Shown here: piece by piece, positions 25,487-34,608 of the stretch
Layout of the letters: each line of letters starts with the position of its first letter
How positions within the stretch are numbered: position 1 is the first letter of the stretch
Assembly: GCF_001623525.1 (NCBI RefSeq)
Contig: NZ_CP015225.1
Location: 6,832,501-6,896,500, forward strand
From: Pseudomonas fluorescens
Lineage (GTDB): Bacteria; Pseudomonadota; Gammaproteobacteria; Pseudomonadales; Pseudomonadaceae
Reading direction: 5' to 3'
Length of the DNA: 64,000 nucleotides
Program-made: the position numbers and the translations under genes
The notes under the pieces: generated by a model
Databases searched by the model: none
Seen by the model: only the letters and a program-made list of their open reading frames with translations
What the model was told of the DNA's origin: nothing

Positions 25487-25520
25487 CGTTTCTCCTGCGC
25501 TTCAAAAATGAAAAAGGTAT

Positions 25521-25916
25521 TTATTGGGCATCACCCGCCGGTTCATCTTCGACATCTTCCGGTGGCGCTCCGTAAGGTGCGCCAATCTCGACCCGATCAG
25601 CCTTTACCCAACCGGTATAGTCGTCGCCGCTCTTGGCGATGAAGTTCACTTCCAGCCATGATTCGTCTTCAAGGCTGGAGTAAACGGTGAGAGAGTCGCC
25701 GGGTATTACGAAAATCTTCTTATTGGCACAGGCTTCATCTGGTGCTTCGTGGAAATGCAGGCGCCCGGTGCCAATGACCTTGCCTTGCACTGACGGATGA
25801 AACTCAGGCACCGTTCCGGAGATCTTTTCCGCCAGGGCAGAACAGTTGACAGCGGCCTGGCTCAGGCTGCTGAAAAGGCACAGGCACAGGCACAACACGC
25901 TTGAGCGCAGGTACAT
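25521..25916 (-). CDS. Secreted SH3-like protein
   Basis: 131 residues with a signal peptide (MYLRSSVLCLCLCLFSSLSQ, cleaved near AAA/QAA). The mature part has a small beta-rich module: GRLHFHEAPDEACANKKIFV, then SLTVYSSLEDESWLEVNF and DYTGWVKADRVE. This repeats the bacterial SH3 pattern ending in G-W-V. Acidic tail. Probably periplasmic; function unknown. Confidence 0.7.
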   Translation of the reverse strand: MYLRSSVLCLCLCLFSSLSQAAVNCSALAEKISGTVPEFHPSVQGKVIGTGRLHFHEAPDEACANKKIFVIPGDSLTVYSSLEDESWLEVNFIAKSGDDYTGWVKADRVEIGAPYGAPPEDVEDEPAGDAQ

Positions 25917-26047
25917 CTTGGCGAATTCCGTTTGGGGTGGAGGCGTAAAGGATAGTTAAGTCGCAAGCTATTGGAAAAGAGACCTATCCAGAGGAAAAGA
26001 AGACAGCATTATTTTTCACGGTCAGCTGTGTTTGCAGGACGAAGCAG

Positions 26048-26617
26048 TCACCCATGTTCCGCTGCCAGCATCGACCTGAACTGGGAAATGATCTCTGGAG
26101 ATAACCCGGCAGCTTCGAACACTGCGCAGGTGAAGCTCACAGGGGCAGGGCCTGGAGCAGTGATGATGCAGTCCGCAACCACAGCGACTGGGCTGCTTCG
26201 ATAAAACTCATTTCCTTCATAACCCACGGTATTTTTTTGCAAGAAGTCGGCGCTGTTCGAGGTATGAGGAACCGTGTCGAGAAGCCCGGCCCTGGCCAGT
26301 GCCAGCGTTCCCCCGCAGATACCGGCAATTGTCGCTCCGCTTGATCGACTCGCCTGAAGAAAATCGCCAATATCGGGTGCTTCCGCACGTTCCCAGACCA
26401 TGCCTCCAATGATGACGACAACGTCTGGTTTCCACTCCAGGCATTCTTGCAAACTGCTATCAACAGTTACGGCCAATCCACCCTGTGAGCGGAACTGCCC
26501 CGTAGCAGGAGCGAAAAACCTGACGTCGATCCCGTAAAAAGGGGACGCAGTTCCAGCGATGAAAGCATATTCCCAGTCCGCAAAACCGGGTGTCAGTATC
26601 AAACCCACGCGTGCCAT
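26048..26617 (-). CDS. DJ-1/PfpI family protein
   Basis: 189 residues. The glutamine-amidotransferase-like fold has the nucleophile Cys at the elbow GATIAGICGGTLALARAG, the strand PDVVVIIGGMVWE and the start VGLILTPGFADWEYAF with the conserved Glu (E17). Members include glyoxalase III-like, protease-like and chaperone-like proteins. The likely start is the ATG at 26617. Stand-alone gene. Confidence 0.85.
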   Translation of the reverse strand: MARVGLILTPGFADWEYAFIAGTASPFYGIDVRFFAPATGQFRSQGGLAVTVDSSLQECLEWKPDVVVIIGGMVWERAEAPDIGDFLQASRSSGATIAGICGGTLALARAGLLDTVPHTSNSADFLQKNTVGYEGNEFYRSSPVAVVADCIITAPGPAPVSFTCAVFEAAGLSPEIISQFRSMLAAEHG

Positions 26618-26692
26618 CAGTCAGAATCCTCCATGAATGCCAAATGCCTGCCACGGCATTTTCGTTAAGCCGCAGCGAGTCAGTACCATCGG

Positions 26693-27748
26693 TTACAAAC
26701 TGGCTTTTTTGTCTGCAGGTGATTGCGCCAGAAACTCCGCTATCAGCGATGCAACCTGCTGCTGAATCACTTCCCGAGCACGACCGCCATCACCATCCCG
26801 ACAAATGATCCCATCCCCCGGCACTTCCTCCTCAAGCATTTCCTCCGCCCCGGGCTTACACATCGACATGAAGCTGAAATGGCTCGCATCGCTGATCTCG
26901 ATGTAACGGCTAGACGCTGGGGGCAGGCGCTTGGCCAGGTTGGCAGATTCCAACTCAGCGGGAAGTTCTTGCGACGGTACCCCGGCAGCGATCACCAGAG
27001 CGGGGATAGGCAGCGCGGCCAAGCTTTTATCGGTCAGGCCCCGTGAAAGGCCGAGGTCCAATGTCACCACCGCAGTGACGCGTTTATCGCGCCAAGCGGC
27101 GGACAGTTCGGCCTTTGATTCAGCGGTGCCTGCGGGATTCATCTGTTCGTAAACGGTGCAGCTGGCTAGCTGCGGGTGGGTGCTGCAGTCTTGGGCGAAG
27201 CGCTCTGGGTCGAAGCGAGCGCCGGCAATCTCCAGGGCCGTCCAGCCGCCGAGTGAATGGCCCACGGCTGCAATTCGACCATTGGCGACCCGGCCAAATT
27301 TTTCAGGCTGGGTCGTGACCGCATCGATGGCTCGACGCAGATCAACGGGCCGCAGCCATAACTGCGCCGCCGCTTGGGGGCTGCGGTCATGGGTGGTGCT
27401 GCCGGGGTGGTTGACGGCGGCGACGATGTATCCCTTGTGGGCCAACGCACTGGCCAGCCAGATCTGGTTGCTCCAGTTACCCCTGTATCCGTGAGAGAGC
27501 ACCACCAATGGATGTTCGCCGGCCGTTGGCGGCGCGTTACGCACGGCAGACGCGCCGACAAACACCGCGTTATCGGCGATCAGTTGCGCGGTTTCGGTCG
27601 TTGCGCCGGGGTACCAGACGACCATCTCCAATGCGCGGCCATTGTGCGGATCCGACAGGGTGGAAGATTGGAAACCGACGGGGTTTTCATCAGCCAATGC
27701 GGTCGTTGTCAGGCAGGCCAACAACAGGGCGCCGAAAGCTGTTTTCAA
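26693..27748 (-). CDS. Secreted alpha/beta hydrolase (dienelactone hydrolase / PAF-acetylhydrolase-like)
   Basis: 351 residues with a signal peptide (MKTAFGALLLACLTTTALA). The hydrolase core shows HPLVVLSHGYRGNW (oxyanion strand), GRIAAVGHSLGGWTAL (nucleophile Ser in GHSLGG), LPIPALVIAAGVP and a late DASHFSFMSMC, which supplies the catalytic His. The form VGFQSSTLSDPHNGRALEMV at the start of the mature part is common in Pseudomonas periplasmic hydrolases. Ester substrate unknown. Confidence 0.85.
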   Translation of the reverse strand: MKTAFGALLLACLTTTALADENPVGFQSSTLSDPHNGRALEMVVWYPGATTETAQLIADNAVFVGASAVRNAPPTAGEHPLVVLSHGYRGNWSNQIWLASALAHKGYIVAAVNHPGSTTHDRSPQAAAQLWLRPVDLRRAIDAVTTQPEKFGRVANGRIAAVGHSLGGWTALEIAGARFDPERFAQDCSTHPQLASCTVYEQMNPAGTAESKAELSAAWRDKRVTAVVTLDLGLSRGLTDKSLAALPIPALVIAAGVPSQELPAELESANLAKRLPPASSRYIEISDASHFSFMSMCKPGAEEMLEEEVPGDGIICRDGDGGRAREVIQQQVASLIAEFLAQSPADKKASL

Positions 27749-27846
27749 TGTCGTTTCTTCCTTGATTAGACGAATGGGGGGCGATGAGCACGGGCATTAA
27801 AGCTCAGATTCGAACCGCTGCGCATCACTTTCATCAACCCGAGAAA

Positions 27847-28524
27847 CTAGTCCCCGAAAGCAAACCCCGATGGTGCGAATCGGTCGCTGGTGTCCATACG
27901 AATATTGCGCAGCGCCACGGTTTCCAAGTGTGACGCGTAGAGCGACTCCGAGAAATAGCTGATCAGAATGGAACGACGGCGTGCGCCGATCACGTTCAGG
28001 CTGCCCGCATGCACCAGATCGACATCGAACACCAGGATGTCACCGGCAGAGCCCGAAAGCTGTATGGCGCCTGACTCGTCATTGAAGTCGAAGGGCGGGG
28101 CATCCGGCTCGGGGCGGTGGCTGCCGGGGACGATCCGTGTCGCGCCGTTTTCGGGGCCGTAATCGTCGAAGAAAGCCAGGGCGATGGCGATGTCGCCTGG
28201 CCGTTGGGCTGACAAGTCGCGGTGCAATTGTTGGTGGCCGTTACCGGCAAGGGGCTCGCGGCCTTCCACTTGGGAGAGGAAGAACCGCTCGCCGATCAAT
28301 TCACCCGCCACGGCCAGTAGCTGGGGTAGACGACACACGGCCTGAATCTTCGGATCATCGTCCAGCATCGAACAGCGCCAGTCGATGCCGCGGGGCACTG
28401 GCCATTGGTCCGACGGTCGCACGCCTGCATCGAACACGGCACGAAGGTCGGCCAGCCACTCGTTCGGGATTGCTTGACGGAGCAGGGCGTAGCCGTCTTG
28501 GTGGAGTTGTTTGTGGTCAGCCAT
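27847..28524 (-). CDS. Phytanoyl-CoA dioxygenase (PhyH) family protein
   Basis: 225 residues from the ATG at 28524 (AAGGA 6 bases upstream). The Fe(II)/2-oxoglutarate fold is supported by QLHRDLSAQRPG (HxD), GATRIVPGSHRPEP and DLVHAGSLNVIGARRRSI (distal His and the 2-oxoglutarate-binding Arg). The usual role is hydroxylation or halogenation of small molecules. The substrate is unknown and no biosynthetic neighbours are seen. Confidence 0.85.
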   Translation of the reverse strand: MADHKQLHQDGYALLRQAIPNEWLADLRAVFDAGVRPSDQWPVPRGIDWRCSMLDDDPKIQAVCRLPQLLAVAGELIGERFFLSQVEGREPLAGNGHQQLHRDLSAQRPGDIAIALAFFDDYGPENGATRIVPGSHRPEPDAPPFDFNDESGAIQLSGSAGDILVFDVDLVHAGSLNVIGARRRSILISYFSESLYASHLETVALRNIRMDTSDRFAPSGFAFGD

Positions 28525-28668
28525 GGTTCGTCCTTGGGCGGGCATTTGGAAGGCTAGTCTGTAAACCAAAGTGGGACCACCCGACATTGGTAAAGGACGG
28601 CGACCAGAGACAATCCCGGTAGGTTTGCAGTTATCATCCAGCCACCATCCAAGAAAAGGACTTCACTG

Positions 28669-29292
28669 ATGAAGCGTTTGTTCGCCTGCACCCTCCTGAC
28701 ACTGGCCGTCATCGGCTACGCCAAGGCCGACCAGAGCACCTTCGAAGAAACGAACCAGTGTTCGGAAGATATCGATTGTCAGGGCGATTTCATCTGCAAA
28801 AACGGCCAATGCGACAGCCCTCAGCTCCAGCGAAGCCCTGTTGCAAAAAACACCGCCAAGACTCAAGCCGCACCACCCGCGCCTCCGGGTGTTGCCTATC
28901 AACCGCTGCCCGTCAATACCGAGCGTGCCGGACCTTTCACCACGCAGACTGAGGCGATGGCAACTGCGCTGAATTATCAATCGCGAGCGGGTGTGATGAA
29001 CGTCATGGAATCCATTGTCGAGCAGGCCGAGTACACCGGTTATGTGACGATTGAAAAGGCTTATACGTTTGGTCCGAACAAGTATGTGCTGGTGGTTTCC
29101 ACGGGGGAGGGTGGCAATGCTTGCCCGGCGTCGACCTATGTATTCAGTTTCGACACCCAGGCCGAGCGCGTTGATGGCAAGCGTGAAGTGGACGGGTGTT
29201 CTGAATTGGTCGAGGCCATGGCGCAAGGGAACAAGCTCATGGTCAAGAAGGAGGGCGCTGCGACTGTTGTTTATAACGGGATTGTCGAGTAG
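28669..29292 (+). CDS. Secreted hypothetical protein with a Cys-rich N-terminal knot
   Basis: 207 residues with a signal peptide (MKRLFACTLLTLAVIGYAKA). The first mature segment has five or six closely spaced Cys (NQCSEDIDCQGDFICKNGQC), a small disulfide-knot pattern rare in bacterial proteins. A Pro/Ala linker leads to a C-terminal domain with YVTIEKAYTFGPNKYVLVVS and two more Cys (ACPAST, VDGCSEL). Exported; function unknown. Confidence 0.7.
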   Translation: MKRLFACTLLTLAVIGYAKADQSTFEETNQCSEDIDCQGDFICKNGQCDSPQLQRSPVAKNTAKTQAAPPAPPGVAYQPLPVNTERAGPFTTQTEAMATALNYQSRAGVMNVMESIVEQAEYTGYVTIEKAYTFGPNKYVLVVSTGEGGNACPASTYVFSFDTQAERVDGKREVDGCSELVEAMAQGNKLMVKKEGAATVVYNGIVE

Positions 29293-29312
29293 TTCAGGTC
29301 GACGATGCACCC

Positions 29313-29400
29313 GTGGCGAGGGAGCTTGCTCCCGCTTGAATGCGCAGCGCTCACGAAAGGGGCTGCTGCGCAGCCCAGCGGGAGCAAGCTCCCTCGCCAC
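29313..29400. repeat. REP-type palindrome, within the first copy of a 287-bp repeat
   Basis: Arms GTGGCGAGGGAGCTTGCTCC and its complement around the centre AATGCGCAGCGCTCACGAAA. It is the 5' part of the direct repeat whose second copy starts at 30176. Confidence 0.9.
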
Positions 29401-29421
29401 AGGTTATCGGCGGGCAGGCTT

Positions 29422-29598
29422 ATAGGGTGGTACCTGCCGGTGCCGCATCCAATCTTCGGGCAATCACATCCATCACGTCGCACCCATCACGCAGTGGGAT
29501 GCAGCACAGTTGTGCGAGGTCCTGAAGGGTTGCGGGGTCGATGGTCTGTTCATCACGCATCGCCAGATTCTCCAGGAATTGGGTGGCGGCACGGATTC
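29422..29598 (-). pseudogene. 3' fragment of a DUF3077/DUF6124-like gene
   Basis: Carries only the last ~55 codons of the gene that is complete at 30284-30562, with its stop codon kept. It lacks a start and the 5' third, and lies within copy 1 of the 287-bp repeat. Not expected to be expressed as a functional protein. Confidence 0.7.
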
Positions 29599-29871
29599 AT
29601 CATGCGAGCCTTTGAATACGGCCAAGTGAGGGACAAGCTCGTTTCGATCTTTTCCTGCCCAGTGATAAAAACCTGAAAATAGAATTTTGTGAACGTCGAG
29701 TACAGTCTGGAAGGTAATGGGTTTCTTTTTCGCCAGACAGGCAAGAGCATCTTCGATACTAGCCTCGAAGGAAAGATGTTCAGATTCTTTTACTTCAATA
29801 GGATCTTTAAGACGTGGTGAGTTTTGAAGATATCCAGCGGTTTCGAAATCACCGAACGGATCAAAACTCAT
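29599..29871 (-). pseudogene. Fic toxin, truncated after the N-terminal region
   Basis: The first 91 codons are a Fic protein start: MSFDPFGDFETAGYLQN, PITFQTVLDVHKILFSGFYH, WAGKDRNELVPHLAVFKGSH. At 29598/29599 the sequence changes to the foreign 287-bp repeat and the frame runs on into unrelated residues (PPPNSWRIW...). The catalytic HPFxxGNGR loop is absent, so AMP-transferase activity is lost. Its ATG overlaps the stop of the upstream gene (ATGA). Confidence 0.75.
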
Positions 29872-30128
29872 GCGCTACATTTCTTGGCGCGTCTTTTCTC
29901 CTGAAGGTACTCGCCTTGGAGCGTCAGGATCTGCGACTTACTCAGAACGCCTTTTCTCTTGAGATTGACGAGCAACTGTTCGATGCCATCCAACTTGACG
30001 ACGTCTCCAGCCAGACGAGTGATGGTTGCAGCCATACGGCTTATACCGTCTAGTTCAGCCGTGACGTTGTGGGCTTTAGCAAGCTTTCGGACCTGAGTTG
30101 CTACACTGTCGGTAGCGGTTTGCATCAT
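29868..30128 (-). CDS. Small partner of the truncated fic gene, possible antitoxin
   Basis: 86 residues from the ATG at 30128 with a GGAGG 8 bases upstream. Helical, with LAKAHNVTAELDGISRMAAT and LNLKRKGVLSKSQILTLQGE-type residues and a basic tail. It overlaps the fic start by 4 bases, the usual layout of an antitoxin before its toxin. As the toxin is broken, this gene is left as an orphan. It is assigned by position; I do not recognise a named family. Confidence 0.6.
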   Translation of the reverse strand: MMQTATDSVATQVRKLAKAHNVTAELDGISRMAATITRLAGDVVKLDGIEQLLVNLKRKGVLSKSQILTLQGEYLQEKRRAKKCSA

Positions 30129-30175
30129 TGGGGAGTCCTCCACTACAGCCAAACCACGGCATGGAGCTGTTCTTT

Positions 30176-30462
30176 CGTGGCGAGGGAGCTTGCTCCCGCT
30201 TGAGTGCGCAGCGCTCACGAAAGGGGCCGCTGCGCAGCCCAGCGGGAGCAAGCTCCCTCGCCACAGGTTGTCGGCGGGCAGGCTTATAGCGGGGCGCCTG
30301 CCGGTGCCGCATCCAATCTTCGGGCAATCACATCCATCACGTCGCACCCATCACGCAGTGGGATGCAGCACAGTTGTGCGAGGTCCTGAAGGGTTGCGGG
30401 GTCGATGGTCTGTTCATCACGCATCGCCAGATTCTCCAGGAATTGGGTGGCGGCACGGATTC
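30176..30462. repeat. 287-bp direct repeat, copy 2
   Basis: Second copy of the segment at 29312-29598. It begins with the REP palindrome (30177-30264) and continues into the C-terminal half of the gene 30284-30562. Here the sequence continues without a break into the rest of that gene, so this is probably the original location. Confidence 0.9.
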
Positions 30463-30562
30463 GGTAGGCGGCTGAGTCGAGCAGGATGTGTAGCGGGGCG
30501 GTGGTGTCGACGTAGAGGGGTTGATCGTCGGCGTTGCTGGTAAGGCCCATGTATTGATTCAT
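30284..30562 (-). CDS. Small DUF3077/DUF6124-like protein
   Basis: 92 residues from the ATG at 30562 (GTGGAG upstream). Reading TAPLHILLDSAAYRIRAATQ, FLENLA then DPATLQDLAQLCCIPLRDGC and DVMDVIARR matches a family of small Pseudomonas proteins common in intergenic islands, with a helix carrying the conserved LLxDAxxRIxxA. Function unknown. The partial copy at 29422 derives from it. Confidence 0.65.
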   Translation of the reverse strand: MNQYMGLTSNADDQPLYVDTTAPLHILLDSAAYRIRAATQFLENLAMRDEQTIDPATLQDLAQLCCIPLRDGCDVMDVIARRLDAAPAGAPL

Positions 30563-30962
30563 AAGTAAGCTCCACTGGATAGTTTTGCCCACTGCGGGTC
30601 GCCAAACCCGGCCACCATTTGGGCGACTCGAAGACTATAGTCGCCGCCGCAAAAAATACGCAAGGGATTGATAGCGAAGGAGATTCCCAATCATATGTAG
30701 GACGTTGCCATCGTCGTAAGCATCCGAGCTGTACGTCTTACAACCCTGTAGTCTCGTTACCTACATCAAGCTCATTCCCTCCGATGCGTAAGACATTTCT
30801 GTAGTCTAACCTTCAGTTTCCGCCCTTCCCCCCCATTTGCCCCCCGACGCCTCCCACAATCCAATCGCGCATTCCCATCCGGCGCGGGATAATACGGCCC
30901 TGCTTGGGGTCATAAGCGTTTCCCCCCTCGTTGGTATTGGCGTCTCAGAAGGATCGAACGCA
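30563..30962. promoter_or_regulatory. Upstream region of the hybrid kinase
   Basis: 400 bases without a gene. It has a directly repeated TGTAGTCT (30747-30754 and 30800-30807) and a facing GTCTTAC / GTAAGAC pair (30735-30741 and 30788-30794), so the pair and the boxes recur at a 53-base offset. A C-rich tract follows. These may be regulator sites for the kinase gene, an inference only. Confidence 0.35.
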
Positions 30963-33152
30963 ATGACAGATTGGCTTCAGAGCTCTGGAGAAATGGCTGA
31001 ACGGGTTCGGCGCCATCCCTGGGGGGACACGCCGCTCGGGCCGCCTTCGCAGTGGCCTGATGTGCTGAAGACCACCGTGGCCCTGAGCCTTGCCTCGCAT
31101 TTTCCCCAGGCCATCGTGTGGGGGCCGGACCTGATCACGTTGTACAACGACGCGTTCCTGCCGATCCTCGGCAGCAAGCCCGAGGCGCTGGGGCGGCGGT
31201 TCGATGAGGTGTGGCGGGAGGTCTGGAGCGATATCGGGCCGATCGTGCGCGCGGCCTTCGATGGGCAAGCGACCTTTATAGAGAACTTCCCCCTGGTCAT
31301 CGAGCGCGGCGGCGGTCCCGAGCAGGCTTATTTCACGTTCTGCTACAGCCCCATCCGTGACCAGTTCGGCAAGGTCGTGGGCATGCTGGATACGGTTACC
31401 GAGACCACTTCCACGGTGTTCATGACCCAGCGGCTGGCGGTGCTCGATGCCATTGGCAATGCCGTGGCGAATGCCACCGACCCGCAGAGCATCATGGCAG
31501 CCACCACACGGATCCTGGCGGCGCACCTGAACCTGTCCAATTGTGCTTACGCAGACATGGATGAGGACGAAGACGGCTTCACCATTCGTGGTGATTGGGC
31601 CAGGGTGGGTTCGCCCCATATCCTTGGGCATTATCGACTGGCTGATTTTGGCCGACTGGCGGTCACTAAGCTGCGGGCCGGCAAGCCGCTGGTGATCAAC
31701 GATAACCTCAAGGAACTGGCGTCGGAGGAAGCGGCGACATTCCAGGCCATTGGCATTGCGGCCACCATCTGCGTGCCGTTGATCAAGGGCGGGCGATTGA
31801 CCGCGTTGATGGCGATCCACGATAAAACGCCGCGGGTCTGGTCATCCAACGACCTGGCGCTGCTGATGGAAGTCACCGAGCGATCCTGGGCCCACATCGA
31901 GCGCGCCCGTGCCGACGCTGCCGTGCGCGAAGGCCTGGCGGCCCTGGCCGAATTGAACGCGACGCTGGAAGAACGGGTCGAGGAGCGCACCACGCGCTTG
32001 AAACAGACCGAAGCGGCGCTGCGCCAATCGCAAAAGCTCGAAGCCATCGGCCAGCTCACCGGCGGCGTGGCCCATGACTTCAACAACCTGCTGACCATCA
32101 TTCGCTCTTCGGTCGACTTCCTGCGCAAACCCAGCCTGTCCGAGGAGCGTCGGCAACGCTATATGACGGCGGTGTCCGAAACCGTGGAGCGCGCCTCCAA
32201 GTTGACCAGCCAGTTGCTCGCGTTTGCCAGGCGCCAGCCGTTGAAGCCGCAAGTCATCGATGTGGGCAAGCAAGTGCAGAGCCTGGGGGACATGCTGCAA
32301 ACCGTCACCGGGGCGCGGATCCAGGTCCACGTCGAGTTGTGCGATCGGCCCTGTTACATCCGGGCGGATCTGAGCCAGTTCGAGACCGCGCTGATCAACA
32401 TAGCCCTCAATGCCCGGGATGCCATGAATGGCCAGGGCACGTTGTGGCTTCGGCTCAGTTGCGGCGGTGGCATGCCGCCGATCCGTGGTCATGCCGGGGC
32501 CGGGCAATCCTTTGCTGCCATTGCCCTGGCGGACACGGGTACCGGTATTGACTCGCCAGTGCTCGAGCACATCTTCGAACCCTTCTTCACTACCAAGGAG
32601 GTGGGCAAGGGCACGGGGCTGGGCTTGTCCCAGGTGTTTGGCTTTGCCAAGCAGTCCGGTGGCAACGTCGATGTTTCGACCGTGGTGGGTGAGGGCACGG
32701 TGTTCACCTTGTACCTGCCGGAGGTGGCGCCCGAGAAAAACCACGAGCCTGTCCGGGAAGAACACACGCATCTGCTGCCGGAAAAGGGCAAGCGTCGGGT
32801 GTTGATCGTGGAAGACAACCTGGAGGTGGGGCGTTTTGCCAACCAGATCCTTCAGGACCTGGGCTACGAAACCGCCTGGGCGACCAACGCCGAAGAAGCG
32901 CTGGAAATGGTCGGCCCGGATGCGATGGCATTCGACGCGATATTTTCTGACGTAATGATGCCGGGGATCAGCGGCATCGCCCTGGCCAGGGAACTGCGCC
33001 AGCGGCGCCCGGATTTGCCGGTGGTGCTGACTTCTGGTTACAGCGAAGAGTTGGCCCACAGTGGCCATGAGGGCTTTGAATTCTTGTCCAAACCCTATTC
33101 GGCCGATCAGGTTTCCCGGGTTTTAAACAGGACGATACTGGGGGCTGAATGA
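30963..33152 (+). CDS. Hybrid sensor histidine kinase (PAS-GAF-HisKA-HATPase-REC)
   Basis: 729 residues from the ATG at 30963 (AAGGA 9 bases upstream). Order: PAS-like 40-148 ([20 protein letters not shown]), GAF 158-315, a coiled linker ([20 protein letters not shown]), dimerisation/phosphoacceptor with H371 ([13 protein letters not shown]), HATPase with N-box [11 protein letters not shown]1 DTGTGID and G2 GTGLGL, and a receiver with phospho-site D663 (FSDVMMPG) and K710. No membrane helix, so it is a cytosolic sensor. The input signal is unknown and no separate response regulator is adjacent. Confidence 0.92.
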   Translation: MTDWLQSSGEMAERVRRHPWGDTPLGPPSQWPDVLKTTVALSLASHFPQAIVWGPDLITLYNDAFLPILGSKPEALGRRFDEVWREVWSDIGPIVRAAFDGQATFIENFPLVIERGGGPEQAYFTFCYSPIRDQFGKVVGMLDTVTETTSTVFMTQRLAVLDAIGNAVANATDPQSIMAATTRILAAHLNLSNCAYADMDEDEDGFTIRGDWARVGSPHILGHYRLADFGRLAVTKLRAGKPLVINDNLKELASEEAATFQAIGIAATICVPLIKGGRLTALMAIHDKTPRVWSSNDLALLMEVTERSWAHIERARADAAVREGLAALAELNATLEERVEERTTRLKQTEAALRQSQKLEAIGQLTGGVAHDFNNLLTIIRSSVDFLRKPSLSEERRQRYMTAVSETVERASKLTSQLLAFARRQPLKPQVIDVGKQVQSLGDMLQTVTGARIQVHVELCDRPCYIRADLSQFETALINIALNARDAMNGQGTLWLRLSCGGGMPPIRGHAGAGQSFAAIALADTGTGIDSPVLEHIFEPFFTTKEVGKGTGLGLSQVFGFAKQSGGNVDVSTVVGEGTVFTLYLPEVAPEKNHEPVREEHTHLLPEKGKRRVLIVEDNLEVGRFANQILQDLGYETAWATNAEEALEMVGPDAMAFDAIFSDVMMPGISGIALARELRQRRPDLPVVLTSGYSEELAHSGHEGFEFLSKPYSADQVSRVLNRTILGAE

Positions 33153-33308
33153 GTGTTTCCTTGTTGAAACAGTGAGTTCCATTCGTCGGCCAAGGGCTTT
33201 GTTGAATCAACAGTCTGTTGATGACCGACTAGTCTCATTGTCGTGACGGTCGATATTTTCAGGCAACCGGTTGTTGCCGGTATGGGCCTCGATGAAAGGG
33301 GAAAGGCA

Positions 33309-33494
33309 ATGGGAGCACCGTACAGCGAGGAGAACACTGCCGCGTATCCGATCAATGAAGGGTTGCAGTGTGGCCAGTCGGCCTATCATGCAGACTTCGG
33401 TGACGAGCCGATCAAGTCCATCAAGACAAAGGTGGCCAAAGTGCAGCGAGGGGAAAAGGCCAAGTTCTTGCCCAGGGTCCCGGTCAGAAAGTGA
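33309..33494 (+). CDS. Small hypothetical protein
   Basis: 61 residues. The ATG at 33309 is preceded by GAAAGGGGAAAGG. The product (start MGAPYSEENTAAYPINEGLQ, end KAKFLPRVPVRK) is charged and rich in Lys at the end, with codon use like local genes. It has no recognised family and could be a gene remnant. Confidence 0.4.
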   Translation: MGAPYSEENTAAYPINEGLQCGQSAYHADFGDEPIKSIKTKVAKVQRGEKAKFLPRVPVRK

Positions 33495-33867
33495 CGGTGG
33501 ATCATGGTAGGGGAGCTTGCTCCCGCCGGGCTGCATAGCAGCCCTTTTTTTGACCGTTTTTACGCTCCTGGGTGGGAACGTCGCCAGGGACGCTCCGCGT
33601 TCCGCTTCTGGGGTCTCTACACAGATATTTTTCATCTTTTCTCAACGGGCGATTTCTTTCACGTTTCTTTCACAAGCAAGTACGTACTCTCAGCTCATCC
33701 GTTAGAAAGCAGTACCTGCCCGTTTCCCCAGCGGGCTTTTTTTTGCCTGTCATAAAATAAACCGCCGTTTCGTTGTCCAACCGTCATGGCTGACGCTGTC
33801 TGGCGTAAACTCGCGCCCGCGCGCACCGGCCATTTCTCCCCGATGCGGCATTTTTGAGGTTTCTATC
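33495..33867. repeat. Composite intergenic region: half-REP joined to a second repeat type
   Basis: At 33505-33545 is one arm of the REP palindrome (GGGGAGCTTGCTCCCGCCGG and GCTGCATAGCAGCCC). At about 33570-33606 is a fragment of the other local palindrome family (GGTGGGAACGTCGCCAGGG then ACGCTCCGCGTTCCGC) seen complete at 42554 and 50438. A terminator follows at 33718. Positions 33745-33867 form the promoter region of the glycine-zipper gene. Confidence 0.55.
33718..33744 (+). terminator. Intrinsic terminator
   Basis: Short stem GCCCG / CGGGC with a TTTCCCCAG-type loop, followed by eight Ts. It shields the gene at 33868 from upstream transcription. Confidence 0.7.
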
Positions 33868-34278
33868 ATGCGTTTGACTTTGTCCACCTTGGTACTGGGG
33901 TTGGTAGTTGCCCAGGGCGCGATGGCTGCCGGCGACGGTACCGCCGCGGTCGGCGGTGGTCTGGGCGGTGTATTGGGCAACGTGGTCGGCCAGCAGATGG
34001 GCGGCAGCACCGGCGCCGCGATTGGCGCGGGCGTTGGCGGTGCAGCTGGCAGTGCGGTGGGCGCTCGCAAGGGCAGCCGCACCGAAGCGGCCATTGGCGG
34101 TGGCTTGGGGTCGGCCGGTGGTTCAATTGTCGGTAACCGCCTGGGCGGCTCCACCGGCTCCACCATCGGTGCAGGCATCGGCGGCGCGGCGGGCGGCGCG
34201 TTGGGTAGCAACCTGTCCAATGACAACGACCGTCATTCCAGTGGCAAGAAGTACAAGCACAAGAAAAAGCATCGTTAA
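33868..34278 (+). CDS. Secreted glycine-zipper protein
   Basis: 136 residues with signal peptide MRLTLSTLVLGLVVAQGAMA. The body is two blocks of glycine-zipper repeats (GGGLGGVLGNVVGQQMGGST and IGAGIGGAAGGALGS), giving hydrophobic GxxxG helices as in YMGG-like or Rickettsia 17-kDa surface antigen domains. It ends in a very basic tail (KKYKHKKKHR). Probably envelope-associated; terminator follows. Function unknown. Confidence 0.75.
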   Translation: MRLTLSTLVLGLVVAQGAMAAGDGTAAVGGGLGGVLGNVVGQQMGGSTGAAIGAGVGGAAGSAVGARKGSRTEAAIGGGLGSAGGSIVGNRLGGSTGSTIGAGIGGAAGGALGSNLSNDNDRHSSGKKYKHKKKHR

Positions 34279-34338
34279 GCGGATGCTTGGATGAAGAGAC
34301 CCGGCCTTGTGCCGTGATCCTGTTCGCTTGGAAAAAGC

Positions 34339-34373
34339 GGCGCTTCTTTCAGAAATGGGAAGCGCCTTTTTTT
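34339..34373 (+). terminator. Intrinsic terminator of the glycine-zipper gene
   Basis: Stem GGCGCTTC (34339-34346) and GAAGCGCC (34359-34366), 12-base loop, then seven Ts. Preceding A-run gives partial function on the other strand too. Confidence 0.85.
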
Positions 34374-34608
34374 GGGCTTCTTTTGGTTGAAAGTGTACGG
34401 ACCGGACACATGGTTGACGGGTGTGCGGGGACATGGTTGACACTTTCCAGCGAGCCGCCGTAACGGCGGAACCATAAGCGGCCGTTACCACAAAAACGGA
34501 TATACACTCCAACCTGCCCCCCCCCAAAAAAACGGCAAATCAAAATCTCCGGAACGATTGCCATCCCCCCCGCTTCGAACACATACATCAACAATTGCGA
34601 GGTGTACC

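Larger units (their letters stand above)
29312..29598. repeat. 287-bp direct repeat, copy 1
   Basis: It matches 30176-30462 with the same length, no gaps and about seven differences by eye. It contains a REP palindrome and, on the minus strand, the 3' part of the small gene found whole at 30284-30562 (reading AATQFLENLAMRDEQTIDPA to the stop near 29422). Its right end is the point where the Fic gene stops resembling its family. Confidence 0.9.
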
